A DNA stretch of 64,000 nt from Oleisolibacter albus (GTDB taxonomy: Bacteria; Pseudomonadota; Alphaproteobacteria; Azospirillales; Azospirillaceae): the NCBI RefSeq assembly GCF_003336875.1, contig NZ_QGNJ01000005.1, positions 248,001-312,000 of the forward strand. Direction: 5' to 3'. The notes under the pieces were generated by a model. The model had not been told where the DNA came from. It worked only from the letters and a program-made list of their open reading frames with translations, and did no database searches. This document shows, one piece after another, positions 17,459-25,743 of this stretch (its first letter is position 1; every line of letters starts with the position of its first letter). Both the position numbers and the translations under genes were made by a program.

Positions 17459-17713
17459 ATGGCCAAACCCACTGCGGCGCAACTGGACTGGCTCTGCCGT
17501 GGGCTGGACCAGCCCGGCGGCAAGCTTCCCCTGTTCGATCCCCAGGGCCGCCGTGTGGCCCCCGCGCTGGTCCGGCGCTGCCTTGACGCGGGCTGGGCCG
17601 AGCCCTGGTTCGCCAATCCGACCAAGCCGGATTGGCTGGTTTGCCGCCTGACCGCGGCAGGGCGGGGGCTGGCCGAGGCCGCAAACTCAGAATTTCCCAT
17701 TGAAAATCAATAA
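17459..17713 (+). CDS. Hypothetical protein, 84 residues
   Basis: A short ORF starting MAKPTAAQLDWLCRGLDQPG. The pattern of an N-terminal helix, a basic PALVRRCLDAGW helix and a strand-like DWLVCRLTAAGRGLA end resembles a small winged helix, but I cannot name a family. It is divergent from cutA across 133 bp and lies just upstream of the tRNA-Pro promoter. AAAGGGAAAAGCC precedes the ATG and may be its ribosome-binding site. Confidence 0.65.
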   Translation: MAKPTAAQLDWLCRGLDQPGGKLPLFDPQGRRVAPALVRRCLDAGWAEPWFANPTKPDWLVCRLTAAGRGLAEAANSEFPIENQ

Positions 17714-17759
17714 GTTAAATCCAGGAACGCCGGTTTGTGATTTTTTCTGTTCTCCGGCG

Positions 17760-17788
17760 TTGCATCGCCGGACCGGCATGGCTATAGT
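17760..17788 (+). promoter_or_regulatory. Promoter of tRNA-Pro
   Basis: TTGCAT (17760-17765) and TATAGT (17783-17788) are 17 bp apart, and the mature tRNA begins 38 bp after the -10. This is a good sigma-70-type promoter for a lone tRNA gene. Confidence 0.7.
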
Positions 17789-17826
17789 CCGCGCCCGAGC
17801 CGCCCAGTGCGGTTCGCACGAGAGGT

Positions 17827-17903
17827 CGGAGCGTAGCGCAGCCTGGTAGCGCATCAGACTGGGGGTCTGGGGGTCGCTGGTTCGAATCCAGTCGCTCCGA
17901 CCA
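17827..17903 (+). tRNA. tRNA-Pro (anticodon GGG)
   Basis: A complete 77-nt cloverleaf with CCA encoded. The acceptor stem CGGAGCG (17827-17833) pairs with CGCTCCG (17893-17899). The anticodon stem TCAGA/TCTGG encloses the loop CTGGGGG with anticodon GGG. The T arm reads GCTGG-TTCGAAT-CCAGT. It reads CCC/CCU proline codons. No tRNA-end target duplication or integrase is seen beside it. Confidence 0.96.
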
Positions 17904-18145
17904 ACTCTCGCAAGGACGGGTCAGCCCCCAGCCGACCGTCACCTCCCCAATCCAGACATCTCAACATCACCACTGTGGTGCCAGAGCGGCCGGCACTCGC
18001 CCTGCGCATCGGCCCGCCCCGCCATCGCCTGTCGAGGCATGGACCCAACGACCTTGGCGCGGACCGTGCGTCCGCGACCGTGCGTCTACGAAAGCGCGCG
18101 GGCAACGGCCGGGATCACCCTGTCGGGCATCCCGGCCGCCACCTC

Positions 18146-19156
18146 TCAATGCCCCAGCCGGCGTGGCGTGACGGGCCGCAGATCGCCGCGCCATTCCAGC
18201 AGCTCGGCCTCCACCCGTTCGGCGGCACGCTGGTCACGGAAGCGCTTGCGGGCACGGCCGGGCTCACCGCGCGCCAGCATGATCTCCAACCGCTTGGCCA
18301 CCTGCGGCTCGGCCGCCACCGCCTGGCGCCAGCGCTCCATGCGGATGTCGGCCACGGCGTCGACAATGCCCTGCATTTCCGGCCTCCGGCCGAGCTTGAC
18401 CATGGCCGGGGTCAGGCGGACGGCGGCGGCAGCGGCCACCTCCTCCGGAATTGCGGGAAAAATGTTGCGGACGGCGGACAGCAGCACCTGCTGCAGATCC
18501 GCACTCCGGTCGCGCTTGTCGCTGAGGCGCTGGGTGCGGGCCACAGCCACCAGCTTGCGCTGGTCCAGGGCTTTCAGCACGGCCGTTGCCGTCAGCCGGG
18601 CATCGGCGGTCAGCCAGAGCACCGGCCCTGCGGACAGCGCCGCGCGCACCGCCGGCGGCAGATCCGAGTCGTCATCGGTGGTCTCCTCCACCAGGTGCAG
18701 GGTCAGCAGCGAGCGCAGGGAGCGGGCGGCGCCCTCCTCCGCCGCCAGCAGCGGGTCGCGTGGCGTGACCTCCGCCGCCAGCAGCGTCCGCAACAGTTCC
18801 TGGTCGCCATTGGTCCAACGACGGCCGGCCCGCAGGCGGTGCGCCCGCTCGGCCACCACGGCGGCGGCGGCGGCATGGTCCGCCGCCGGGATCACCGTGA
18901 CCACCTGCCAGACAGGTCCCTGACGCCGGGCCAATGCCCATCCCGCGTCTACCGGACGGTCGGTGACGAACGCCGGTGCCGGCCACTGTGCCGCCGCGCG
19001 CAGGCAACCCTCCGCCAGCGGATCACGATCATGGAAACTCTCGCCGCCGGCTCCCCGGATCACGGTCTCCCAGCCGGCGACCTCCTCGGCCAGGGACTCG
19101 GGCATCGTTGCCGGGCGGTTCCAGGCGCCCAGCTTCATAATGGCATCTGATGACAT
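18146..19156 (-). CDS. Hypothetical protein, 336 residues
   Basis: I do not recognise this protein. It is soluble, helix-rich and Ala/Arg-rich, without signal peptide or membrane segment. Distinct parts are an N-terminal acidic region with GGESFHDRDPLAEGCLRAAA, a central LLTLHLVEETTDDDSDLPPA and a strongly basic C-terminus (RGEPGRARKRFRDQRAAERV). The start at 19156 is supported by GGAGTATCC directly upstream, and gives MSSDAIMKLGAW. It precedes no obvious partner; an unrelated small gene lies 83 bp upstream on the same strand. Confidence 0.75.
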   Translation of the reverse strand: MSSDAIMKLGAWNRPATMPESLAEEVAGWETVIRGAGGESFHDRDPLAEGCLRAAAQWPAPAFVTDRPVDAGWALARRQGPVWQVVTVIPAADHAAAAAVVAERAHRLRAGRRWTNGDQELLRTLLAAEVTPRDPLLAAEEGAARSLRSLLTLHLVEETTDDDSDLPPAVRAALSAGPVLWLTADARLTATAVLKALDQRKLVAVARTQRLSDKRDRSADLQQVLLSAVRNIFPAIPEEVAAAAAVRLTPAMVKLGRRPEMQGIVDAVADIRMERWRQAVAAEPQVAKRLEIMLARGEPGRARKRFRDQRAAERVEAELLEWRGDLRPVTPRRLGH

Positions 19157-19239
19157 GGATACTCCTTCTGCCATCACTCTAGCATGGAAGCACCGGCGGT
19201 GCAGCGTGCAGGCGCGCGAACGATGGACGCCGCCGAGCG

Positions 19240-19560
19240 TCAGGGCGGGACCGGCCGATTGACCCAGGCATCCACCTCCAACGCCGCCAAACCCCAGGGT
19301 CGGTCACGCTCCAGCCGTGACACCACCTCCAGCGCATAGAGCAGGTGCAGGGAGACGGCCCAGCCTTCCCCGACGGCGTCGGTCAAGAGCGCATAAGCCA
19401 GTTTCTGGGTTCCCCGGCTCCAGCTTCCCCAATCGAAGTCGGACAAGGGCTCCGGAAACAGCCGCGACTGCAATGCCAACGGATGCCGGCGTCCGTCCGC
19501 CGTCACCACCTCGACATGACGGACTCCATCCTGGGTAATCACGCCCGCATATGTCCGCAT
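19240..19560 (-). CDS. Small conserved protein, DUF6166-like
   Basis: A 106-residue protein starting MRTYAGVITQDGVRHVEVV. The middle segment FDWGSWSRGTQKLAYALL followed by an Ala-rich helix and W-containing C-terminus resembles the pattern I recall for DUF6166 proteins (F-WG----G--QLALALL). No function is known. It is encoded upstream of the 336-residue unknown on the same strand, 83 bp apart, so the two may form a unit. Confidence 0.65.
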   Translation of the reverse strand: MRTYAGVITQDGVRHVEVVTADGRRHPLALQSRLFPEPLSDFDWGSWSRGTQKLAYALLTDAVGEGWAVSLHLLYALEVVSRLERDRPWGLAALEVDAWVNRPVPP

Positions 19561-19804
19561 CGGCCGGCCTTTGAATAAAATTTCAGAAATAATGGCTGGA
19601 GTATCTACCCGGAAACGGCACGCCTTTGCAGGCGCGCGAGGTTCTGCCCCGCCGGGGCATCGGGGGTGGCCCGTCCGATACCCCCCGCCGGATGGTGCAG
19701 CCCCCTGGGCTGGTCGAACCGATGGTCACGGCGGCTGACCGGTTGACAAGGCGGGGCCGAGCGCTCACTCAATGGCGCAGAAGCCCTGTCCCACCGTCCA
19801 GCCA

Positions 19805-20395
19805 ATGTCCATCCTCTCCCGCCGCCATTGCCTGACACAGTTCGCCGGAGCCGGTCTTCTGCTCTGGGCCGGACGGGCCAGGGCCGCCACGGACTTCACC
19901 CTGGCCGGCAGTGTCTGGGAACGGACCGGCGCCGTGGCGCGCCTGGACCCTTATCTTCTCTATGCTATCGGCTTCGTCGAAAGCCGGCAGAGCCGCAACG
20001 GATTGCTCGGCCCCTGGCCCTACGCCGTCCGCACCCCGGCCGAATCCTATTATCCCGACAGTTTCATGGCGGCCACACGCCTGCTGGCGACCCTGCCCAA
20101 GGAGCAGATCACCGACAGCGATCTTGGCTGGATGCAGGTCAATGTGCGCTGGCACGGGCATCGGGTCCCGGATCTGACGCATCTGCTGCATCCGGACATC
20201 AATCTGCGCGTCGGCACCGGCATCCTGCGCGAGGCCCTGGCCTCCGCCCCCGGCGATGCGGAACTGGCCATCGGCCGCTACCACACCTGGGCGGATGAGC
20301 CGCGCGGCCGCGCCTATGGCGCCCGCGTCCTGTCACTGCGCCGGGACCTGCGCATGCTGGCCGGGCTGCGTCCGGACGGGCCGCTGGAAGGCTGA
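19805..20395 (+). CDS. Secreted lytic transglycosylase (SLT domain)
   Basis: Cleaves peptidoglycan glycan strands. The N-terminus MSILSRRHCLTQFAGAGLLL followed by ARA is a signal peptide with a twin-Arg-like start. The catalytic Glu is in YAIGFVESRQSRNG, followed by the SLT-type segments DLGWMQVNVRWHG and HPDINLRVGTGILRE. The 196-residue length is that of small, single-domain SLTs. Translation probably starts at 19805; an 11-residue upstream extension is possible. It converges on the MerR gene with only 4 bp between the stops. Confidence 0.87.
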   Translation: MSILSRRHCLTQFAGAGLLLWAGRARAATDFTLAGSVWERTGAVARLDPYLLYAIGFVESRQSRNGLLGPWPYAVRTPAESYYPDSFMAATRLLATLPKEQITDSDLGWMQVNVRWHGHRVPDLTHLLHPDINLRVGTGILREALASAPGDAELAIGRYHTWADEPRGRAYGARVLSLRRDLRMLAGLRPDGPLEG

Positions 20396-20399
20396 TCGT

Positions 20400-20945
20400 T
20401 TACCCCCGCAACCGCTGCCGGATCGCCTGAAGGTCTTCCAACAGGCCCTGCAGATTGCGACGCACCGCCGCCGGCAAGGCGGACGGGCCTGCACCGGCAG
20501 GGTCGAGCGTCAGATCCTCTGCGTCGGGCACGGCGATACCGTCCGGTTCAACAGACATGGAGTCGTCCTCCATCGCCGGTTCGCCATCGCCGGGTTCCGC
20601 GTCCTCCCGATCGAACAGCCCGGCGCCGGGTTGCACCGGTCCGGGCATGGCCCCGGCCTCCTGTGCCCGTGTCTCCTTCAGCAGGCGCTGCACGCCCTTG
20701 ATGGTGTAGCCCTCCTTGTACAGGAGGTGCTGGATACGCCGGAGCAGATCCACGTCGTCGGGGCGGTAATAGCGCCGGCCGCCGCCGCGCTTCAACGGCC
20801 GGATCTGGGGAAACTTTGTCTCCCAGAACCGCAGCACATGCTGTGGCACATCCAACTCAGCCGAGACTTCGCTGATGGTGCGGAATGCCGTCGCGGATTT
20901 GCCCGCCGGGCGGGGCCGCCCTTCCGGCTCCAGGGTCTCGTTCAT
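20400..20945 (-). CDS. MerR-family transcriptional regulator
   Basis: A 181-residue protein with an N-terminal MerR helix-turn-helix: [20 protein letters not shown] (residues about 21-40) and [19 protein letters not shown]. The C-terminal half is acidic and lacks the Cys of metal-sensing members. The gene directly follows ihfA (8-bp gap), an arrangement widespread in alphaproteobacteria. Its target is not known to me. Confidence 0.9.
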   Translation of the reverse strand: MNETLEPEGRPRPAGKSATAFRTISEVSAELDVPQHVLRFWETKFPQIRPLKRGGGRRYYRPDDVDLLRRIQHLLYKEGYTIKGVQRLLKETRAQEAGAMPGPVQPGAGLFDREDAEPGDGEPAMEDDSMSVEPDGIAVPDAEDLTLDPAGAGPSALPAAVRRNLQGLLEDLQAIRQRLRG

Positions 20946-20953
20946 GGGCGCGG

Positions 20954-21259
20954 TCAGGCGTCGTCGGACAGGCGCCCGTTGATCCGGTTCTTCAGCACAT
21001 GGCTGGCCCGGAACACCAGCACCTTGCGCGGGAGGATCGGCACCTCCTCCCCGGTCTTGGGATTGCGCCCGACGCGCTGGCCCTTGGAGCGGACGGCGAA
21101 ACTGCCGAAGGATGAGATTTTCACCATGTCGCCGCGGGCCAGGGCATCGGTGATTTCATCCAGCACGCTCTCCACCAGATCGGCGGATTCGTTGCGTGAC
21201 AGGCCGACCTCCTGATAGACGGCCTCGCTGAGCTGTGCCCGCGTAACGGTATTGGACAT
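20954..21259 (-). CDS. ihfA: Integration host factor subunit alpha
   Basis: DNA-bending protein acting with IhfB in recombination, replication and transcription. The 101 residues show the HU/IHF fold: [22 protein letters not shown], then [20 protein letters not shown] and the beta-arm [19 protein letters not shown], with the Pro that intercalates between base pairs. It lies downstream of fabH (128-bp gap) and upstream of merR. Confidence 0.97.
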   Translation of the reverse strand: MSNTVTRAQLSEAVYQEVGLSRNESADLVESVLDEITDALARGDMVKISSFGSFAVRSKGQRVGRNPKTGEEVPILPRKVLVFRASHVLKNRINGRLSDDA

Positions 21260-21387
21260 GGCGGCGTTTCCCCTCGCACCCTTTAGGGTACGACGGTACT
21301 TTGACGCTGGAAATCCGTCAATTCCAGAGAGTTGCCCCGGGATCTTCAGGTCGTGGCATCACCGCCGCACCCGGCCAGGGAACGGCC

Positions 21388-22362
21388 CTACCAGCGGACC
21401 AGAGCGCCACCCCAGGTGAAGCCCCCGCCCATGGCCTCCAGCAGGACCAGATCGCCGCGACGGATACGGCCGTCGAGCACGGCCTCGCACAGGGCCAGGG
21501 GAATCGAGGCGGCCGACGTGTTGCCATGATGGTCCACCGTGACCACCACCCGCTCCGGCGGCAGCTTCAGCTTGCGGCCGGTCCCCTCGATGATTCGGCG
21601 ATTGGCCTGATGCGGCACCAGCCAGGTGATGTCCGCGGCGGTCAGACCATTGGTATCCAGGGCTTCACGCACGACCTCGGCCAGATTGACCACGGCATGC
21701 TTGAACACCTCCTGCCCCTTCATCCGCAGATGGCCGACCGTCTGGGTCGCCGACGGCCCGCCATCCACATAGAGCAGATCATGGTGACGGCCATCGGAAT
21801 GCAGATGGGTGGACAGGATGCCGCGGTCGGCAGCGGTCCCGGGATTGTCCTCCGCCCGCAACACCACGGCGCCGGCGCCATCCCCGAACAGCACGCAGGT
21901 GCCGCGGTCGGTCCAGTCCAGGATGCGGGAGAAGGTCTCGGCACCGATGACCAGCGCCGTCCGCGCCTGCCCGGCCTTGATGAAATTGTCCGCCACCGAC
22001 AGGGCGTAGATGAAGCCGGAACAGACCGCCTGCACGTCGAATGCGGCCCCGCGCGTCATGCCCAGCCGGGCCTGCACCCGGGTGGCGGTGGCCGGGAAGG
22101 TGTGGTCCGGTGTGGCCGTGGCCAGGACGATGAGATCCAGCTCATCGGCCGCGACACCGGCATGGGCCAGCGCCGCCAGGGCCGCATTGTAGGCCAGGTC
22201 GGAGGTCAGCTCCCCGTCGGCCGCGATATGCCGGCTCTTGATGCCTGTGCGCTCGGTGATCCATTCATCGGAGGTCTCGACCATCCGCGCCAGATCGGCG
22301 TTGGTCAGGACACGGGCGGGAAGGTAGCTCCCGCACCCCAGGATTACCGAGCGGATGGCCAT
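21388..22362 (-). CDS. fabH: 3-oxoacyl-ACP synthase III (KAS III)
   Basis: Starts type II fatty acid synthesis by condensing acetyl-CoA with malonyl-ACP. The 324-residue protein has the nucleophile Cys in [13 protein letters not shown], the catalytic His in [13 protein letters not shown] and the Asn in [16 protein letters not shown]. It overlaps plsX by 1 bp at its start, so translation is coupled. The N-terminus [15 protein letters not shown] is standard. Confidence 0.98.
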   Translation of the reverse strand: MAIRSVILGCGSYLPARVLTNADLARMVETSDEWITERTGIKSRHIAADGELTSDLAYNAALAALAHAGVAADELDLIVLATATPDHTFPATATRVQARLGMTRGAAFDVQAVCSGFIYALSVADNFIKAGQARTALVIGAETFSRILDWTDRGTCVLFGDGAGAVVLRAEDNPGTAADRGILSTHLHSDGRHHDLLYVDGGPSATQTVGHLRMKGQEVFKHAVVNLAEVVREALDTNGLTAADITWLVPHQANRRIIEGTGRKLKLPPERVVVTVDHHGNTSAASIPLALCEAVLDGRIRRGDLVLLEAMGGGFTWGGALVRW

Positions 22363-23426
22363 CAGAGCGCTGCTGCCTTTGTCGGATCGTCGGGCGCCTG
22401 GGCGGCAATGGCCGCCTGGAGCTTGGCAAGCTCGTCCCGGATCTTGTCGTTGAAGCCGTGATTGACCAGGTTCACCGCCGTGGCGATGGCATTGGCGAAA
22501 CCGATCGCATCGGTGCCGCCATGACTCTTGATGCAGACACCGCGCAGGCCCAGGAACATGGCACCGTTATAGCGGCGGGGGTCGGTGCGCAGCCGCAATT
22601 TCTGAAAGGCCCCGCGGGCCAGAAGATAGCCCAGCTTTGCCAGCAGCGAAGAGGAGAAGGTGCGGCGCAGGAACTCGGCATAGAGCTTGGCCGTGCCTTC
22701 CGCCGTCTTCAAGGCGACATTGCCGGTGAAGCCGTCGGTAACGACGACATCCACCGTCCCGGCGGCGATGTCATTGCCTTCGACAAATCCCCGGAAATTA
22801 CGGGCCAGAGGGGTGGCACGCAGGGCGGCAGCCGCGGCACGGATGGAGTCGTGCCCCTTCTGCTCCTCGGAGCCGACATTGAGCAGGCCGACGGTCGGCT
22901 CCATCAACCCCAGGATGGTACGGCTGAACACCGTGCCCATCACGGCGAACTGGACCAGATTATCGGCATCGCATTCCAGATTGGCACCGAGGTCGAGCAT
23001 GACGCTCTCCCCGGCCAGGGTCGGGAAGAAGGAGGCGATGGCCGGCCGGTCGATGCCCGGCAGGGTCTTCAGCACGAATTTCGCCATGGCCATCAGCGCG
23101 CCGGTGTTGCCGGCGGAGACAACGCAGGCGGCCTCGCCCGACGCCACGGCGTCGATGGCAAGGCGCATGCTGGAATTGCGTCCCGCGCGCAGCGCCGTGG
23201 ACGGCTTGGCGTCCATGGCCACAGCGTCCGGCGTGTGCCGGATGCTGGAGATGGGCTTCAGCGCAGGATGGCGATCAAGAAGGACCTTGACGCGCGCCTC
23301 GTCGCCGACGAACAGAAAGTCGACATCGGGGCAGCGATCCCGGGCAAGGTCCGCACCGGCGACGACCATGTCAGGTGCATGGTCGCCCCCCATGGCATCC
23401 AGGGCGATGCGCAAGCGCGCGGTCAC
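22362..23426 (-). CDS. plsX: Phosphate acyltransferase PlsX
   Basis: Converts acyl-ACP to acyl phosphate for phospholipid synthesis. The 354 residues begin [20 protein letters not shown], the family hallmark, and contain [15 protein letters not shown] and [31 protein letters not shown] in two stretches near residue 220. It sits between rpmF and fabH in the common rpmF-plsX-fabH order. Confidence 0.98.
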   Translation of the reverse strand: MTARLRIALDAMGGDHAPDMVVAGADLARDRCPDVDFLFVGDEARVKVLLDRHPALKPISSIRHTPDAVAMDAKPSTALRAGRNSSMRLAIDAVASGEAACVVSAGNTGALMAMAKFVLKTLPGIDRPAIASFFPTLAGESVMLDLGANLECDADNLVQFAVMGTVFSRTILGLMEPTVGLLNVGSEEQKGHDSIRAAAAALRATPLARNFRGFVEGNDIAAGTVDVVVTDGFTGNVALKTAEGTAKLYAEFLRRTFSSSLLAKLGYLLARGAFQKLRLRTDPRRYNGAMFLGLRGVCIKSHGGTDAIGFANAIATAVNLVNHGFNDKIRDELAKLQAAIAAQAPDDPTKAAAL

Positions 23427-23458
23427 GGCCGTCGAACGTCCTTACTCGATCGATCTGG

Positions 23459-23653
23459 TCAGGCGGCCGCGGTGGCGGCAGCAGCCTGGGTCACCTCACG
23501 GCCGTCATAGTGGCCGCAGGAACCGCAGACATGGTGCGGGCGCTTCAGCTCGCCGCAGTTGGTGCACTCGTTGTAGGCCGAGGCCTTCAGGGCGTGGTGC
23601 GACCGGCGCATGTTACGCCGCGACTTGGAGGTCTTCTTCTTAGGAACAGCCAT
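23459..23653 (-). CDS. rpmF: 50S ribosomal protein L32
   Basis: A 64-residue ribosomal protein starting [20 protein letters not shown]. It keeps four cysteines in CTNC and CGSCG, so it is the zinc-ribbon (C+) form. That matters because cells with a zinc-independent paralogue often carry a second copy elsewhere. It lies 32 bp upstream of plsX and is preceded by two tandem hairpins. Confidence 0.98.
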   Translation of the reverse strand: MAVPKKKTSKSRRNMRRSHHALKASAYNECTNCGELKRPHHVCGSCGHYDGREVTQAAAATAAA

Positions 23654-23677
23654 GATCGTACACTCGCAATGTTTTCA

Positions 23678-23737
23678 GGCGGCCTTTGAGGGCCGCCCGG
23701 GCTTGCAACGGTTGAGGCGGCCAGGAGGGGGCCGCCT
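23678..23737 (-). promoter_or_regulatory. Two tandem hairpins with a shared stem upstream of rpmF
   Basis: Read on the minus strand, AGGCGGCC...GGCCGCCT (23737-23715) is followed by a second stem GGCGGCC...GGCCGCC (23697-23678). The stems share the same core, so the four arms could pair in alternative ways. They lie in the DUF177-rpmF gap, 25 bp before the rpmF start, and could be an attenuator, a processing site or a terminator pair. No clear T tract follows either. Confidence 0.45.
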
Positions 23738-23794
23738 TTGCAGGAGCGCTTGAATACTGGAAAGCGCCCAGCGGGGCAAGCGCGAAACCCGTAT

Positions 23795-24391
23795 TTATGA
23801 CGGTCTCTTGAATCGTGCAAGGGCGGCGAACGGATTCTCACGTTCCGCCTCGGGCTCGGACCCCGGTCCGGCTGCCGTCTCGGGCGCCCCCTCCTCGAAC
23901 TCGATGACCGGCTCGAAGGTCACGCCGGGCTTGCGCGGGTAAGGGTCCAGCGCCAGTGAGAGATGCTGGGCGACAAGCTCGCCGATATCGATGCGCCCGT
24001 TGGGCATGGCCTCCGGCACGTCGTCCTCGGCGTCCTCGACGAGGCCGATCTCCTCGTCCTCTTCCTTCGGCAGCAGATGATCCGGAGCATAGACGGCGCT
24101 GAATTCATCGCTGACCTGCGTCGGGAACGGGTCGAGCGTGATGACACAGCTCTGCACCACCTGGGCCGCCAGTTCCCCGGTGACGCGGATCAGCTCCCCG
24201 CGGAAGCGACGCAGACGCACGGTGGCCGACAGGCTGTCCAGCGCCACCAGCCCGAGCCGGGTCGCCAGCGCTGCCCGCTCCTCCGGTGTCGGCGTGATGG
24301 TGAGCGTCTGCCCCTTGGTGGTGACAGTTTCGGCGATGACCGTGCGGGAGAATTCCGGCACCGGCAGGGATGGGGCGGGGGCGTTCATCAT
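23795..24391 (-). CDS. DUF177 / YceD-family protein
   Basis: A 198-residue member of the family encoded before rpmF in most bacteria and linked to 23S rRNA processing or stability. Recognisable parts are VRLRRFRGELIRVTGELAAQ, VVQSCVITLDPFP and the acidic DIGELVAQHLSLALDPYPRKPG segment, then the FAALARFKR end. It overlaps the upstream chaperone gene by one base (TGATG), implying coupled translation. Confidence 0.9.
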   Translation of the reverse strand: MMNAPAPSLPVPEFSRTVIAETVTTKGQTLTITPTPEERAALATRLGLVALDSLSATVRLRRFRGELIRVTGELAAQVVQSCVITLDPFPTQVSDEFSAVYAPDHLLPKEEDEEIGLVEDAEDDVPEAMPNGRIDIGELVAQHLSLALDPYPRKPGVTFEPVIEFEEGAPETAAGPGSEPEAERENPFAALARFKRPS

Positions 24392-25026
24392 CAGACTCCT
24401 TGAACAGGCACGGCAGGCAGCGCGGGGAAGAAGGCCTCTCCCGCCTGCAGCCGCTCCAGCGGCTGCGCCTGCAGATGCGCCAGACAGCTGCGGACATAGG
24501 CGGCCATGACCGCCACATGCTGCGGCTCGGGCAGCGTGGAACCAAACAGGTTACGGTCGAGCGCCGCCTCCAGAGCGCCCGGCTCGGCCGAAGGGGCCAC
24601 ACCGGCCTCGTAAGCGGCGACACGGCCATAGAAATGGGTGGCCAGGTCCTTGACCTTGGCGCCGATCTTCATGTCGCTGACCCCCAGTTCGCGCAGATTG
24701 CGGTCCATATCGGCGAACAGGAAGTCGAACAGGGCCTGATTGAAATCCGCCAGGGCGGCCCCGCCATCGCGCAGGCGGCGCATGACCATCCAGCCATGCA
24801 GGGCGATCAGTTCGAACCGTCCCTCCACCGTATCGGGCACCCCCCCCTGCTGCGCTCCCTGGAGATAGAATCCGGGGTCGCGGGATTGCGTCACGATCCG
24901 GCCATAGAGCTCGGCGACGATGCGTTGCTGGCGGGACTGGCGGAACAGGCTGGTGATCACGGGCGTCGGTCTTCTCGGATACGCACCATCCGGATGGCCG
25001 GAAGGGGCAAAGCTGGGGACAGACAT
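24391..25026 (-). CDS. Ubiquinol-cytochrome c chaperone family protein (Cbp3/UQCC1-like)
   Basis: A homologue of mitochondrial Cbp3/UQCC1, which assists cytochrome b synthesis and bc1 assembly. Seen are the family segments ALHGWMVMRRLRDGG, FNQALFDFLFADMDRNLREL and GVSDMKIGAKVKDLATHFYGR. The start is uncertain: ATG at 25026 gives 211 residues with a disordered N-terminus, while GTG at 24960 (VITSLFRQSRQ) would start at the conserved part. It leads the chaperone-DUF177-rpmF-plsX-fabH operon and is divergent from bamE. Confidence 0.87.
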   Translation of the reverse strand: MSVPSFAPSGHPDGAYPRRPTPVITSLFRQSRQQRIVAELYGRIVTQSRDPGFYLQGAQQGGVPDTVEGRFELIALHGWMVMRRLRDGGAALADFNQALFDFLFADMDRNLRELGVSDMKIGAKVKDLATHFYGRVAAYEAGVAPSAEPGALEAALDRNLFGSTLPEPQHVAVMAAYVRSCLAHLQAQPLERLQAGEAFFPALPAVPVQGV

Positions 25027-25182
25027 GGGGCTGTCGTTGACATTGCGCCGAAGCCGGTGCCAATGTCACCGGCCAGATAGGGGCCGAAGCCGCGCCCGTC
25101 AAGCATGACGGCTGTGCTGGGGTCCCTGCCCGCTCCGCCGCGGACCGGCCAGACCATTCAACAAGCGATGCCAGCCCTGCCC

Positions 25183-25653
25183 ATGCGCAAGACCCAAGCC
25201 ACCTTCCTGCTGACCGCCGGCCTTCTCGGCCTGGCGCTTGCCGGCTGCACCCCGATCGTGGCGACGCGGGGCAACATGCCCGATGAGAACCGGCTGGCCC
25301 AGATCCAGCCGGGCCAGAGTTCGCGCGAACAGGTCCAGTATGTGCTGGGTTCTCCGACCTCCACCGGCACGCTGGACCCGAACACCTGGTACTATATCGG
25401 CCGCGTGACGGCGCAGACGGCCTTCTTCGATCCCGAGGTGACGGATCAGAAGATCGTCCGCGTCCGCTTCGACGATCAGGGGCTGGTGTCGGCGCTGGAT
25501 CGTATCGACGGCAGCCAGGCCGAGTTCATCGACCCGGTCGAGCGGGTCACCCCCACGGTCGGCCACAATCTGGGCTTCTTCGAGCAGCTGCTGGGCAATC
25601 TGGGCCAGACGCCGAAGAAGAAGGACGACAAGAAGAAGAAAAAGGGCGGCTGA
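25183..25653 (+). CDS. bamE: Outer-membrane assembly lipoprotein BamE (SmpA/OmlA)
   Basis: Accessory lipoprotein of the BAM complex. From the ATG at 25183 (MRKTQATFLL) there is a 21-residue signal and the lipobox LAGC; an ATG at 25168 is an alternative start. The SmpA domain follows: LAQIQPGQSSREQVQYVLGS, TWYYIGR and VRVRFDDQGLV. The C-terminus ends in an unusual run of Lys with a few Asp and Gly (about the last 13 residues). It is single and divergent from the bc1-chaperone operon, a common alphaproteobacterial arrangement. Confidence 0.9.
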   Translation: MRKTQATFLLTAGLLGLALAGCTPIVATRGNMPDENRLAQIQPGQSSREQVQYVLGSPTSTGTLDPNTWYYIGRVTAQTAFFDPEVTDQKIVRVRFDDQGLVSALDRIDGSQAEFIDPVERVTPTVGHNLGFFEQLLGNLGQTPKKKDDKKKKKGG

Positions 25654-25695
25654 CCGGTACCGGCCGGCCTGAAGCCTCCCCCTCTGCAAAGCATG

Positions 25696-25732
25696 AAAAA
25701 GCCCCGGAAGGCACGCCTTCCGGGGCTTTTTC
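25696..25732. terminator. Bidirectional terminator between bamE and hppA
   Basis: A long perfect inverted repeat (25696-25711 with 25716-25731) has an A-rich 5' flank and a T-rich 3' flank, so it reads as an intrinsic terminator in both directions between two convergent genes. Confidence 0.9.
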
Positions 25733-25743
25733 GTTACCGCACC

